Positions 12,921-19,097 of a stretch of DNA of 19,097 nt are shown piece by piece; the first letter of the stretch is position 1; every line of letters starts with the position of its first letter. The translations under genes and the position numbers were made by a program. The DNA is from Oscillospiraceae bacterium (GTDB taxonomy: Bacteria; Bacillota; Clostridia; Oscillospirales; Ruminococcaceae). A model generated the notes under the pieces. It ran no database searches, was not told the DNA's origin, and saw only the letters and a list, made by a program, of their open reading frames with translations. The stretch spans positions 1 through 19,097 of the forward strand of contig JAHHUE010000031.1 of assembly GCA_020024155.1 (NCBI GenBank), in the 5' to 3' direction.

Positions 12921-14810
12921 TTATTCATGATAATTTAAAACTTCATGATTAAATGTTGGAACCATTCCCTTAATTTTCAACATAAGTTTTTCGGTATCAT
13001 TTTCATAAGCTATTGCTTTTAATTCAAGCAAGTCAGTGAAAAATCTTGATGCATCCATTTTAAGTGGAGAACCTATAAAAATCTTTTTATTTTCGGTTTT
13101 TCTAACACTTTCTTCGTCCTGCAAAAGTTCTTCATAAAGTTTTTCTCCAGGTCTTAAACCTGTAAACACTATATCTATATCTTTGTAAGGAATCAAACCA
13201 GACATTTTAATAAGATTTTCAGCCAATGTAAGAATTTTTACAGGGTCGCCCATATCAAGAACAAATATTTCACCACTTTTACGGCTCATAGCGCCAGCTT
13301 CAAGTACAAGACTTACCGCTTCTGGAATGGTCATAAAATATCTTACAATATCTTTATCTGTGACTGTTATAGGTCCACCTTCTGCCATCTGCTCTTTAAA
13401 TAATGGAAGAACAGAACCGTTTGAACCAAGAACATTACCAAATCTTACTGCTGCAAATGTTGTTGTGCCTTCTGTGTTTTCTGCAATATTCTGTATAATC
13501 ATTTCACAAATACGCTTTGTTGCTCCCATAACATTTGTTGGGTTAACAGCCTTATCTGTTGAAATAAGCACAAATTTTTCCACATTATACTTTTCAGCAC
13601 ACAATGCACAGTTATATGTGCCAAAAACATTATTTTTAACTGCTTCTTCCGGAGCATCCTCCATCAATGGAACATGTTTATGTGCAGCTGCGTGGAATAC
13701 AACATTTGGCCTTAATTCATCAAAAAGTGTATCCATTTTCTTTGTGTCACGCACAGAGGCAATTCTTACGTCCAATTTCAATTTAGAGCCATATTTTCTT
13801 TTAAGCTCCTGCTGAATTGAATATGCACTGTTTTCATAAATATCAACAATTACAAGCTTTTCAGGGTCAAAACTGGCAATCTGTCTGCAAAGCTCAGAGC
13901 CAATTGAACCACCACCACCTGTAACCATAATTACTTTTTTGTTTATCAAATTATATGCTTCCTCAGCAAGTATAATTGGTTCTCTTCCCAATAAGTCTTC
14001 CACTTTAACATCAGTAATTCTTGTAAGAAGATTATCGCCATCTTTTATAATTTTAACAATATCAGGCAATGTTCTTATATTACAATTTGTTGAAGCACAG
14101 ATATCTAAAATTCTTTTTCTTTTTTTACTGTCAAGTGTAGGAATAGCAATAAGAATAGTTTCTATTTGACATTGTTGAACCAAAGTTGGAATATCATCGG
14201 TTGTACCTAATACATTTATCCCCATAATAGTTCTGCCAACTTTATCTTTATCATCATCAACGGCACAGATTATATTCATTTCTTTTGTTGGGTTTTTATT
14301 AACTTCATGTATAAGTGTGGATGCTGCATCCCCTGCTCCAACAATAAGAACTCTTCGTCTTTTTTTGCCAATTCCTGTAATCTTGGTATTACGATACATT
14401 CGATATACTAAACGCATATATAGTGTAAATGTAGTAGCAAATAATGCCGATAATCCATAAACACTAAGTGGTATTCTTCTCTCTTGGAATAATACCAAAG
14501 TCATACATACAAATGCAATTGTTGCCACCACAGACGACATACAGCATTTGCTTATCTCTACAACCTCTGCATATCTCCACAAACTATCATACATACCGGT
14601 TGCTGCATAGACAATGGCAAAACATGACACAAATAAAAAACAGCTAGATACAAGCAAGCTAAAATATGCTTCCATATCTGCCCTTCCTGATATAAGAACC
14701 CATGTAAGTGAGTATGCAATTGTAACAACTGTTATATCTGATAAAAGTAATATTAGTTTTCTATATTTTGACAATAAATATGAAAATTTTGATTTTATAT
14801 AATCAGGCAT
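12921..14810 (-). CDS. Membrane nucleotide-sugar 4,6-dehydratase (CapD/FlaA1/PglF/WbpM-like)
   Basis: 629 residues, the usual length of the long CapD-type enzymes. About four N-terminal transmembrane helices (about 17-135) lead into a first Rossmann domain, VLIVGAGDAASTLI (about 154-167), and then into the catalytic SDR domain with the NAD-binding TGGGGSIG (297-304). It also has AAAHKHVPLMED (about 374-385) and STDKAVNPTNVMGATKR (417-433). In that last motif the usual SDR tyrosine is Met428, with Lys432 kept (MxxxK), as is typical of UDP-GlcNAc 4,6-dehydratases of the PglF/WbpM group. It probably converts UDP-GlcNAc to the 4-keto-6-deoxy sugar, the entry to bacillosamine/QuiNAc/FucNAc-type sugars. 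AGGAGG lies before the ATG, and a promoter sits at 14851-14879. No aminotransferase, acetyltransferase or glycosyltransferase follows in the operon. Confidence 0.93.
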   Translation of the reverse strand: MPDYIKSKFSYLLSKYRKLILLLSDITVVTIAYSLTWVLISGRADMEAYFSLLVSSCFLFVSCFAIVYAATGMYDSLWRYAEVVEISKCCMSSVVATIAFVCMTLVLFQERRIPLSVYGLSALFATTFTLYMRLVYRMYRNTKITGIGKKRRRVLIVGAGDAASTLIHEVNKNPTKEMNIICAVDDDKDKVGRTIMGINVLGTTDDIPTLVQQCQIETILIAIPTLDSKKRKRILDICASTNCNIRTLPDIVKIIKDGDNLLTRITDVKVEDLLGREPIILAEEAYNLINKKVIMVTGGGGSIGSELCRQIASFDPEKLVIVDIYENSAYSIQQELKRKYGSKLKLDVRIASVRDTKKMDTLFDELRPNVVFHAAAHKHVPLMEDAPEEAVKNNVFGTYNCALCAEKYNVEKFVLISTDKAVNPTNVMGATKRICEMIIQNIAENTEGTTTFAAVRFGNVLGSNGSVLPLFKEQMAEGGPITVTDKDIVRYFMTIPEAVSLVLEAGAMSRKSGEIFVLDMGDPVKILTLAENLIKMSGLIPYKDIDIVFTGLRPGEKLYEELLQDEESVRKTENKKIFIGSPLKMDASRFFTDLLELKAIAYENDTEKLMLKIKGMVPTFNHEVLNYHE

Positions 14811-14850
14811 TCTAGCCTCCTGAAATATTTAATTCTATCTTATTTTTATA

Positions 14851-14879
14851 ATTTTACAACATTTTACACCAATAATCAA
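14851..14879 (-). promoter_or_regulatory. Promoter of the dehydratase/phosphoglycosyl transferase operon
   Basis: On the minus strand, TTGATT (14879-14874) and TAAAAT (14856-14851) are spaced by 17 bases, about 40 bases before the ATG at 14810. Confidence 0.6.
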
Positions 14880-14944
14880 TTGCAAACAAATTAAATCTGC
14901 ATAAATAATGTATTTATAAGTAATTATGAACAACTATTGAGATA

Positions 14945-14973
14945 AAAAACAGATAGCCGTTTCCAGCTATCTG
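14945..14973 (-). terminator. Terminator of prfC
   Basis: CAGATAGC (14973-14966 on the minus strand) pairs with GCTATCTG (14957-14950) around an 8-base loop. It is followed on the minus strand by TTTTTTATC, directly past the prfC stop. Confidence 0.88.
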
Positions 14974-14979
14974 AATAAA

Positions 14980-16569
14980 TTATTTGCCTATTTCTGCCAA
15001 AATTAAATCCGGATTTTTTTCTGTTGCCCAGTTTACATTCCATGGGCTTGTAAACAAAAGCAATTTTCTATTTTTAAAGTCTTCAACACATTTTGTATCA
15101 CTTGTGAGATTAAGACTTTTGATATTTACATCTTCATTTTCAATCCAGCGAATATGCTGATATGGCAATGGTTGTATGCGTATGTCAACATTGTATTCTG
15201 TTTTTAAACGATGTTCCAAAACTTCAAGTTGAAGAACACCAACAACTCCAACAATAACCTCTTCCATACCACCGCCCAATTCTTTAAATATCTGAATTGC
15301 ACCTTCTTGGGCAATCTGTTCCATACCTTTTACAAACTGTTTTCTCTTCATTGTATCAACCTGAGAAATTCTTGCAAAATGCTCTGGTGCAAATGTTGGA
15401 ATGCTTGCAAATTTGAATGGTTTTTTAGCAGTTGTTATTGTATCTCCTATTGAGAAGATACCTGGGTCAAAGATACCGATAATATCACCTGCAAAAGCTT
15501 CGTCAACTGTTTCTCTTTCACTTGCCATAAGCTGTGTTGATTGTGCAAGCTTGATTTTTTTACCTGCTTGAACATGGTAAACATCCATACCTCTTTCAAA
15601 TTTACCACTGCAAATACGCATAAATGCAATTCTATCTCTATGAGCTTTATTCATATTTGCTTGAATTTTAAATACAAATGCAGAAAAGTCTTCACTTTTA
15701 GGGTCAATAATACCTGCATCTGATTCTCTTGCAAGAGGAGATGTTGTAAGAGCCAAAAACTCTTTTATAAATGGTTCTACACCAAAGTTTGTAAGAGCAG
15801 AACCAAAAAAAACAGGTGTAAGTTTACCGTTATCTATTGCTTCTTTATCAAAATCTGCTGCTGCACCTTCAATAAGTTCTATATCATTTACAAGTGTTTC
15901 ATGCAAAGGAGCTGTAATAAGATTATCAAGATTAGGGTCACCAAGTTTAGCTTTTGTTGACTGAGCCTGATTTACACCAACTTTACCGTCATGGCTAAAA
16001 GCGATAATTTCTTGATTTTTTCTATCATAAACGCCTTTAAAATCTTTACCTGAACCTATTGGCCAGTTCATAGGATATGTTGCAATTCCAAGAACATCTT
16101 CAATTTCCTGCAACAAATCAAATGGGTCTTGAGATTCACGGTCCATTTTATTTATAAATGTAAATATTGGAATATTTCTCATTGTACAAACTTTAAACAG
16201 TTTTTTAGTCTGATTTTCAACACCCTTTGCTGCGTCAATAACCATAACTGCACTATCAGCTGCCATAAGTGTACGATATGTGTCTTCTGAGAAGTCCTGA
16301 TGCCCAGGTGTGTCAAGGATATTTACACAATAACCATCATAATTAAACTGCATAACAGAAGATGTAACTGAAATACCACGTTGTTTTTCAATTTCCATCC
16401 AGTCAGAAGTTGCTGCACGAGCACCTTTTTTGCCTTTAACTATACCTGCTTGTTGAATAGCTCCACCATATAAAAGCAGTTTTTCTGTAAGTGTTGTTTT
16501 ACCGGCGTCAGGGTGAGAAATAATAGCAAAGGTACGACGCTTGTCTATTTGGTTCACAAATTCTTTCAC
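14980..16569 (-). CDS. prfC: Peptide chain release factor 3 (RF3)
   Basis: RF3 is a translational GTPase that removes RF1/RF2 from the ribosome after termination. The 529-residue protein has G1 SHPDAGKT (18-25), the switch I region with EKQRGISVTSSVMQF (about 61-75), G3 DTPGH (86-90) and G4 NKMD (140-143). Its RF3-type C-terminal domain ends near ENEDVNIKSLNLTSDTK. The length is normal. The start is GTG at 16569, with GGAGG six bases upstream. It is monocistronic, with its own promoter and terminator. Bacteria that lack RF3 are common, so its presence is informative but not unusual. Its partner RF2 is encoded about 9 kb away in this window. Confidence 0.97.
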   Translation of the reverse strand: MKEFVNQIDKRRTFAIISHPDAGKTTLTEKLLLYGGAIQQAGIVKGKKGARAATSDWMEIEKQRGISVTSSVMQFNYDGYCVNILDTPGHQDFSEDTYRTLMAADSAVMVIDAAKGVENQTKKLFKVCTMRNIPIFTFINKMDRESQDPFDLLQEIEDVLGIATYPMNWPIGSGKDFKGVYDRKNQEIIAFSHDGKVGVNQAQSTKAKLGDPNLDNLITAPLHETLVNDIELIEGAAADFDKEAIDNGKLTPVFFGSALTNFGVEPFIKEFLALTTSPLARESDAGIIDPKSEDFSAFVFKIQANMNKAHRDRIAFMRICSGKFERGMDVYHVQAGKKIKLAQSTQLMASERETVDEAFAGDIIGIFDPGIFSIGDTITTAKKPFKFASIPTFAPEHFARISQVDTMKRKQFVKGMEQIAQEGAIQIFKELGGGMEEVIVGVVGVLQLEVLEHRLKTEYNVDIRIQPLPYQHIRWIENEDVNIKSLNLTSDTKCVEDFKNRKLLLFTSPWNVNWATEKNPDLILAEIGK

Positions 16570-16609
16570 AGCAATCCTCCATAGTTTTTTACAAATAAAT
16601 TTTATGAAT

Positions 16610-16630
16610 AAAAAATGCCCTCCTGGGCAT
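16610..16630 (-). promoter_or_regulatory. Terminator-like hairpin at the start of the prfC transcript
   Basis: On the minus strand, ATGCCC (16630-16625), loop AGGA, and GGGCAT (16620-16615) are followed by a six-base T run (16615-16610). It begins only about 5 bases after the predicted transcription start and about 40 bases before the GTG. It could be an attenuator or a 5' stabilising hairpin. Confidence 0.5.
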
Positions 16631-16641
16631 ATTTATCATAA

Positions 16642-16670
16642 ATTATAATATATTTGTAAGTTGTTTTCAA
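16642..16670 (-). promoter_or_regulatory. Promoter of prfC
   Basis: On the minus strand, TTGAAA (16670-16665) and TATAAT (16647-16642) are spaced by 17 bases. The start would be near 16635. Confidence 0.8.
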
Positions 16671-16804
16671 GATTATTTTTCTTATTTTTATACAAAAATT
16701 AAAATTATGTTAAATTTACTCTTTAAATATTATGAAGTTTGATATATAATGTAATAAATAACTTGATTTTTAGTATAAAATAATGATTTGAGAGGAAAAT
16801 CTAA

Positions 16805-17683
16805 ATGCAATACACAATAAAAAATACACATCTCAGTCTTACAGTTGACACTCATGGCGCACAAATGGTTAGTGTTAAAAATGAAAATGGCGAAGAGCTT
16901 TTGTGGCAAGCTGATAAAAATATATGGGGATATTCTGCCCCTGTTCTTTTTCCTTATGCAGGAAGAATGAAAGAGGGCAAATTTATTGTTGAAGGTGTTG
17001 AATATCCTGCTCCATCTCATGGTTTTATTCGCACTGTTGAACACACTTTGGTTCTTAAAGAAGATAACCTTATTATCTTTGAATACAAAGCAAATCCAGA
17101 AAGTAAAAAAAGATTTCCATATAACTTTATATTCAGAACAAGCTTTATTTTATCTGGACATTCAGTTCACCACAAAATTGAAATCACAAATATTGATAGC
17201 TGCGATTTAGGTTTCGGTCTTGGTTTTCACCCTGGATTTAAACTTCCATTTGATGACAAACACAAAACAGAAGATTACTATATAGAATTTGATACACCTC
17301 AATCACCAAAAGTTCTTACTTTCAGCGATAGATTTTTGCTTGATGGCAACAGCTACATCTATGATAACAACATATCACAGATTCCACTTAAAGACCATTT
17401 CTTCGAAAACGATTCTCTTATATTCTCTGAACTCACTGCAAAAACAGTTTCTATTGTAGAAAGAGATACTCAAAAAAGAATTGATTTTGATGTTCAAGAT
17501 TTTCCTTATGTTGTTCTTTGGACAGCTGATACAGCTACAACAAAATTCTTCTGTGTTGAACCTTGGCTCAGTCTTCCAGACAAAGAAAGTTCATCTTTGT
17601 ATTGGGATAAAAAAGAACACGGAAAAATTTTAAAACCGGGAGAATCTTTCCAGATTTTAAGCAGAGTTAGAATTACAAGATAA
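16805..17683 (+). CDS. Aldose 1-epimerase family protein (LacX/GalM-like)
   Basis: A 292-residue cytosolic beta-sandwich protein of the galactose mutarotase-like superfamily. Family-like parts are ELLWQADKNIWGYSAPVLFP (about residues 31-50), GRMKEGKFIVEGVEYPAPSH followed by GFIR (about 53-76), the HHKIEITN strand, the GFGLGFHPGFKLPF segment with the conserved His-Pro (about 138-151) and the late YVVLWTAD...FFCVEPWLSLPD segment. It most resembles the LacX-type branch rather than canonical GalM, so interconversion of sugar anomers is probable but the sugar is unknown. GAGAGGA precedes the ATG. No sugar transport or kinase gene lies alongside. It is monocistronic, ending in a strong hairpin. Confidence 0.9.
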   Translation: MQYTIKNTHLSLTVDTHGAQMVSVKNENGEELLWQADKNIWGYSAPVLFPYAGRMKEGKFIVEGVEYPAPSHGFIRTVEHTLVLKEDNLIIFEYKANPESKKRFPYNFIFRTSFILSGHSVHHKIEITNIDSCDLGFGLGFHPGFKLPFDDKHKTEDYYIEFDTPQSPKVLTFSDRFLLDGNSYIYDNNISQIPLKDHFFENDSLIFSELTAKTVSIVERDTQKRIDFDVQDFPYVVLWTADTATTKFFCVEPWLSLPDKESSSLYWDKKEHGKILKPGESFQILSRVRITR

Positions 17684-17701
17684 TATAATTATACAAAATC
17701 A

Positions 17702-17736
17702 AAACAGCCACTTAAATTAAAAGTGGCTGTTTATTT
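17702..17736. terminator. Bidirectional terminator
   Basis: AAACAGCCACTT (17702-17713) and AAGTGGCTGTTT (17721-17732) form a perfect 12-bp stem. T-rich flanks in both directions serve the epimerase gene and the converging AI-2E family gene. Confidence 0.9.
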
Positions 17737-18894
17737 TTATTCTGAAACAGTATTAACTTTTTCCTCTGCAATACTTTTCTTTTCAAGTCTGTCGTTTATA
17801 ATTCTTTTTATTATTGTATAGAATACAGAAGTAAGAGGTATAAACAAAAGCATACCAGCAATACCAAACAAGTTACCACCAAGAATAACTGCCATAAATA
17901 CTAATATTGCAGGCAAACCAACTGAGTTTCCAACAACTTTTGGATATATAAGGTTACCTTCAATTTGTTGAATAACAAGGAACAACACAACAAACCATAC
18001 TGCCTGCATAGGATTTACCATCATTATTAGGAAAACACCAACTATACAACCGATAAATGCACCAACAATTGGAATGAGTGCTGTAACTGATACAAGAATT
18101 CCTATAAGAAGTGCATAAGGCATTTTGAATACAGTCATCGATACAACAAACAAACTGCCCAGTATAACTGCTTCAAGGCACTGACCAGAGAAGAAGTTTG
18201 AGAATGTGCGTTTTGTAAGTATAAGAACTGCTAAAATGTTATCAGAAGTTTTTTCTTTTAAAACTGCATACATAACTTTTTTACAAGCAACTGACAGTTT
18301 TTCTTTTGCAAATAAAATATACAAACAAAAGATAAATGACATAATAAAGTTTGTAACTGTACTTACAGCACCACCGATAATTGCTGTTGATGATGATACT
18401 ATGCCTGTTGCCAATCCCTGTAAAGTTTTTATCATTGTTATAGATATTTCAGACCATTCTATTTGAATATTCTTTGCCGTTTCTTCTGTGATAGGCAATG
18501 AGTTAACTAAATTATTAAGCAATGCTGGCAATTTATCATAAAATTCCTGTAATTGTGCTATAAGCATTTGCATTGTTCTTACAAGCTCAGGAATTACAAT
18601 AAACATAACCATATATATGATTAAAACCACAGTTGCAAGTGTTATCAGTACAGACAGCTGTCGTTTTGCTTTTTTAAGCTTTTTAGACTTTGAAAGCAAT
18701 TTTTTTTCTATAAAGCTCATAGGTATATTTATTATAAATGCCATTGCTCCACCTATAACAAACACTGCTATAACATTCCATACAACAGAGAAATATCCAA
18801 ATATTGTGCCTATTTCCTTAACAAAGAAATAAAACAATATTGATATAAATACAATTTTTAATATACTTTTTACTTGTTTTTTATTAAATTCCAT
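17737..18894 (-). CDS. AI-2E (PerM/YdiK) family membrane protein
   Basis: A 385-residue polytopic membrane protein with about eight hydrophobic segments. The pattern fits the AI-2E transporter family: two or three N-terminal helices, a soluble stretch with the ELVRTMQMLIAQLQEFYDKL amphipathic region (about residues 102-121), and a C-terminal bundle. The C-terminal family blocks are SVTALIPIVGAFIGCIVGV (about 290-308), VLFLVIQQIEGNLIYPKVVG (about 325-344) and GIAGMLLFIPL. Members export signalling molecules or act as ion antiporters, and the substrate here is unknown. I chose the ATG at 18894 because GAGG lies six bases upstream and the predicted promoter lies just before it. An ORF start at 18990 would be upstream of that promoter. 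The remaining sequence to the window end holds no other gene. Confidence 0.9.
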   Translation of the reverse strand: MEFNKKQVKSILKIVFISILFYFFVKEIGTIFGYFSVVWNVIAVFVIGGAMAFIINIPMSFIEKKLLSKSKKLKKAKRQLSVLITLATVVLIIYMVMFIVIPELVRTMQMLIAQLQEFYDKLPALLNNLVNSLPITEETAKNIQIEWSEISITMIKTLQGLATGIVSSSTAIIGGAVSTVTNFIMSFIFCLYILFAKEKLSVACKKVMYAVLKEKTSDNILAVLILTKRTFSNFFSGQCLEAVILGSLFVVSMTVFKMPYALLIGILVSVTALIPIVGAFIGCIVGVFLIMMVNPMQAVWFVVLFLVIQQIEGNLIYPKVVGNSVGLPAILVFMAVILGGNLFGIAGMLLFIPLTSVFYTIIKRIINDRLEKKSIAEEKVNTVSE

Positions 18895-18918
18895 GTTTAT
18901 CCTCATTGTCATATTTAT

Positions 18919-18947
18919 ATAGTATAAATTATTAAAATGATACACAA
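18919..18947 (-). promoter_or_regulatory. Promoter of the AI-2E family gene
   Basis: On the minus strand, TTGTGT (18947-18942) and TACTAT (18924-18919) are spaced by 17 bases, giving a start about 20 bases before the chosen ATG. The match is moderate. Confidence 0.5.
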
Positions 18948-19097
18948 TATATATGTTAATTATATAAAAAACAACACCTTTTGTCATCAATAATTTTTTA
19001 ATTAGTAATCAGAGTATTTATCTTAATAATATAAAGTGTTTTTTATTTTTATATTTTTTTATAACCCATTAAAACTTAAAAGTTTATTTTTTTCTTA

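Noticed and set aside
13327..13815. 162-codon plus-strand ORF inside the dehydratase gene
   Set aside because: It is antisense to the conserved SDR domain, including the MxxxK site, and has no start signals.
18895..18990. 32-residue N-terminal extension of the AI-2E family protein
   Set aside because: It precedes the predicted promoter, has no ribosome binding site, and the internal ATG at 18894 has GAGG at good spacing.

Overview
The window is AT-rich, with short intergenic gaps, strong Shine-Dalgarno sequences (GGAGG/AGGAG types), many textbook TTGaca-N17-TATAAT promoters and hairpin-plus-T-run terminators. Together with the rpsF-ssb-rpsR cluster, the lipoprotein-type ABC transporter and the TM1266-like protein, this suggests a low-GC Gram-positive anaerobe of the Clostridia, possibly a gut Oscillospirales-type organism. 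The genus cannot be read from the sequence alone. No insertion sequence, prophage or CRISPR array is visible, and the window looks like ordinary chromosome.

Layout from left to right. 1-1560: a MATE-family efflux gene with its own promoter and terminator. 1580-1750: a single tRNA-Ser(GGA) gene with promoter and terminator. 1870-4845: a promoter, then a structured leader ending in an intrinsic terminator (a candidate riboswitch of a class I do not recognise), then a four-gene operon. The operon encodes a TM1266-like small protein and the lipoprotein, permease and ATPase of a NitT/TauT-type importer. 4846-6026 (minus): prfB (RF2) with no programmed frameshift. 6186-7136: a membrane protein with an N-terminal RING-like zinc module. 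7211-8380: the rpsF-ssb-rpsR operon with a structured leader. 8380-8780: a gene-poor AT-rich gap with one possible small transcript. 8782-12093 (minus): a J-domain membrane protein, a membrane pseudokinase with PASTA repeats, and yebC. 12143-12321: a 26-codon ORF with a strong ribosome binding site and a terminator. 12325-14879 (minus): a two-gene glycan-initiation operon (nucleotide-sugar 4,6-dehydratase plus phosphoglycosyl transferase). 14950-16670 (minus): prfC (RF3) with a hairpin at the very start of its transcript. 16805-17737: an aldose-1-epimerase-like protein. 17737-18947 (minus): an AI-2E/PerM-family membrane protein.

The most interesting parts are as follows. (1) The leader at about 1905-2062: the hexamer GGTACG occurs both in an aptamer-like hairpin and in the 3' arm of the terminator, so the two structures can exclude each other. 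It controls an importer of unknown substrate together with a TM1266-like gene. (2) A zinc-ribbon/kinase-fold/TM/PASTA protein in which the HRD aspartate, the catalytic-loop asparagine and the DFG aspartate are all replaced. It lies directly behind yebC and in front of a membrane J-domain protein. (3) A pair of identical 12-bp palindromes between the latter two genes. (4) The 26-codon Lys/Asn/Gln-rich ORF. Several track-style starts were moved to internal ATGs that have a proper ribosome binding site (prfB, the pseudokinase, the J-domain protein, the phosphoglycosyl transferase, the AI-2E protein).
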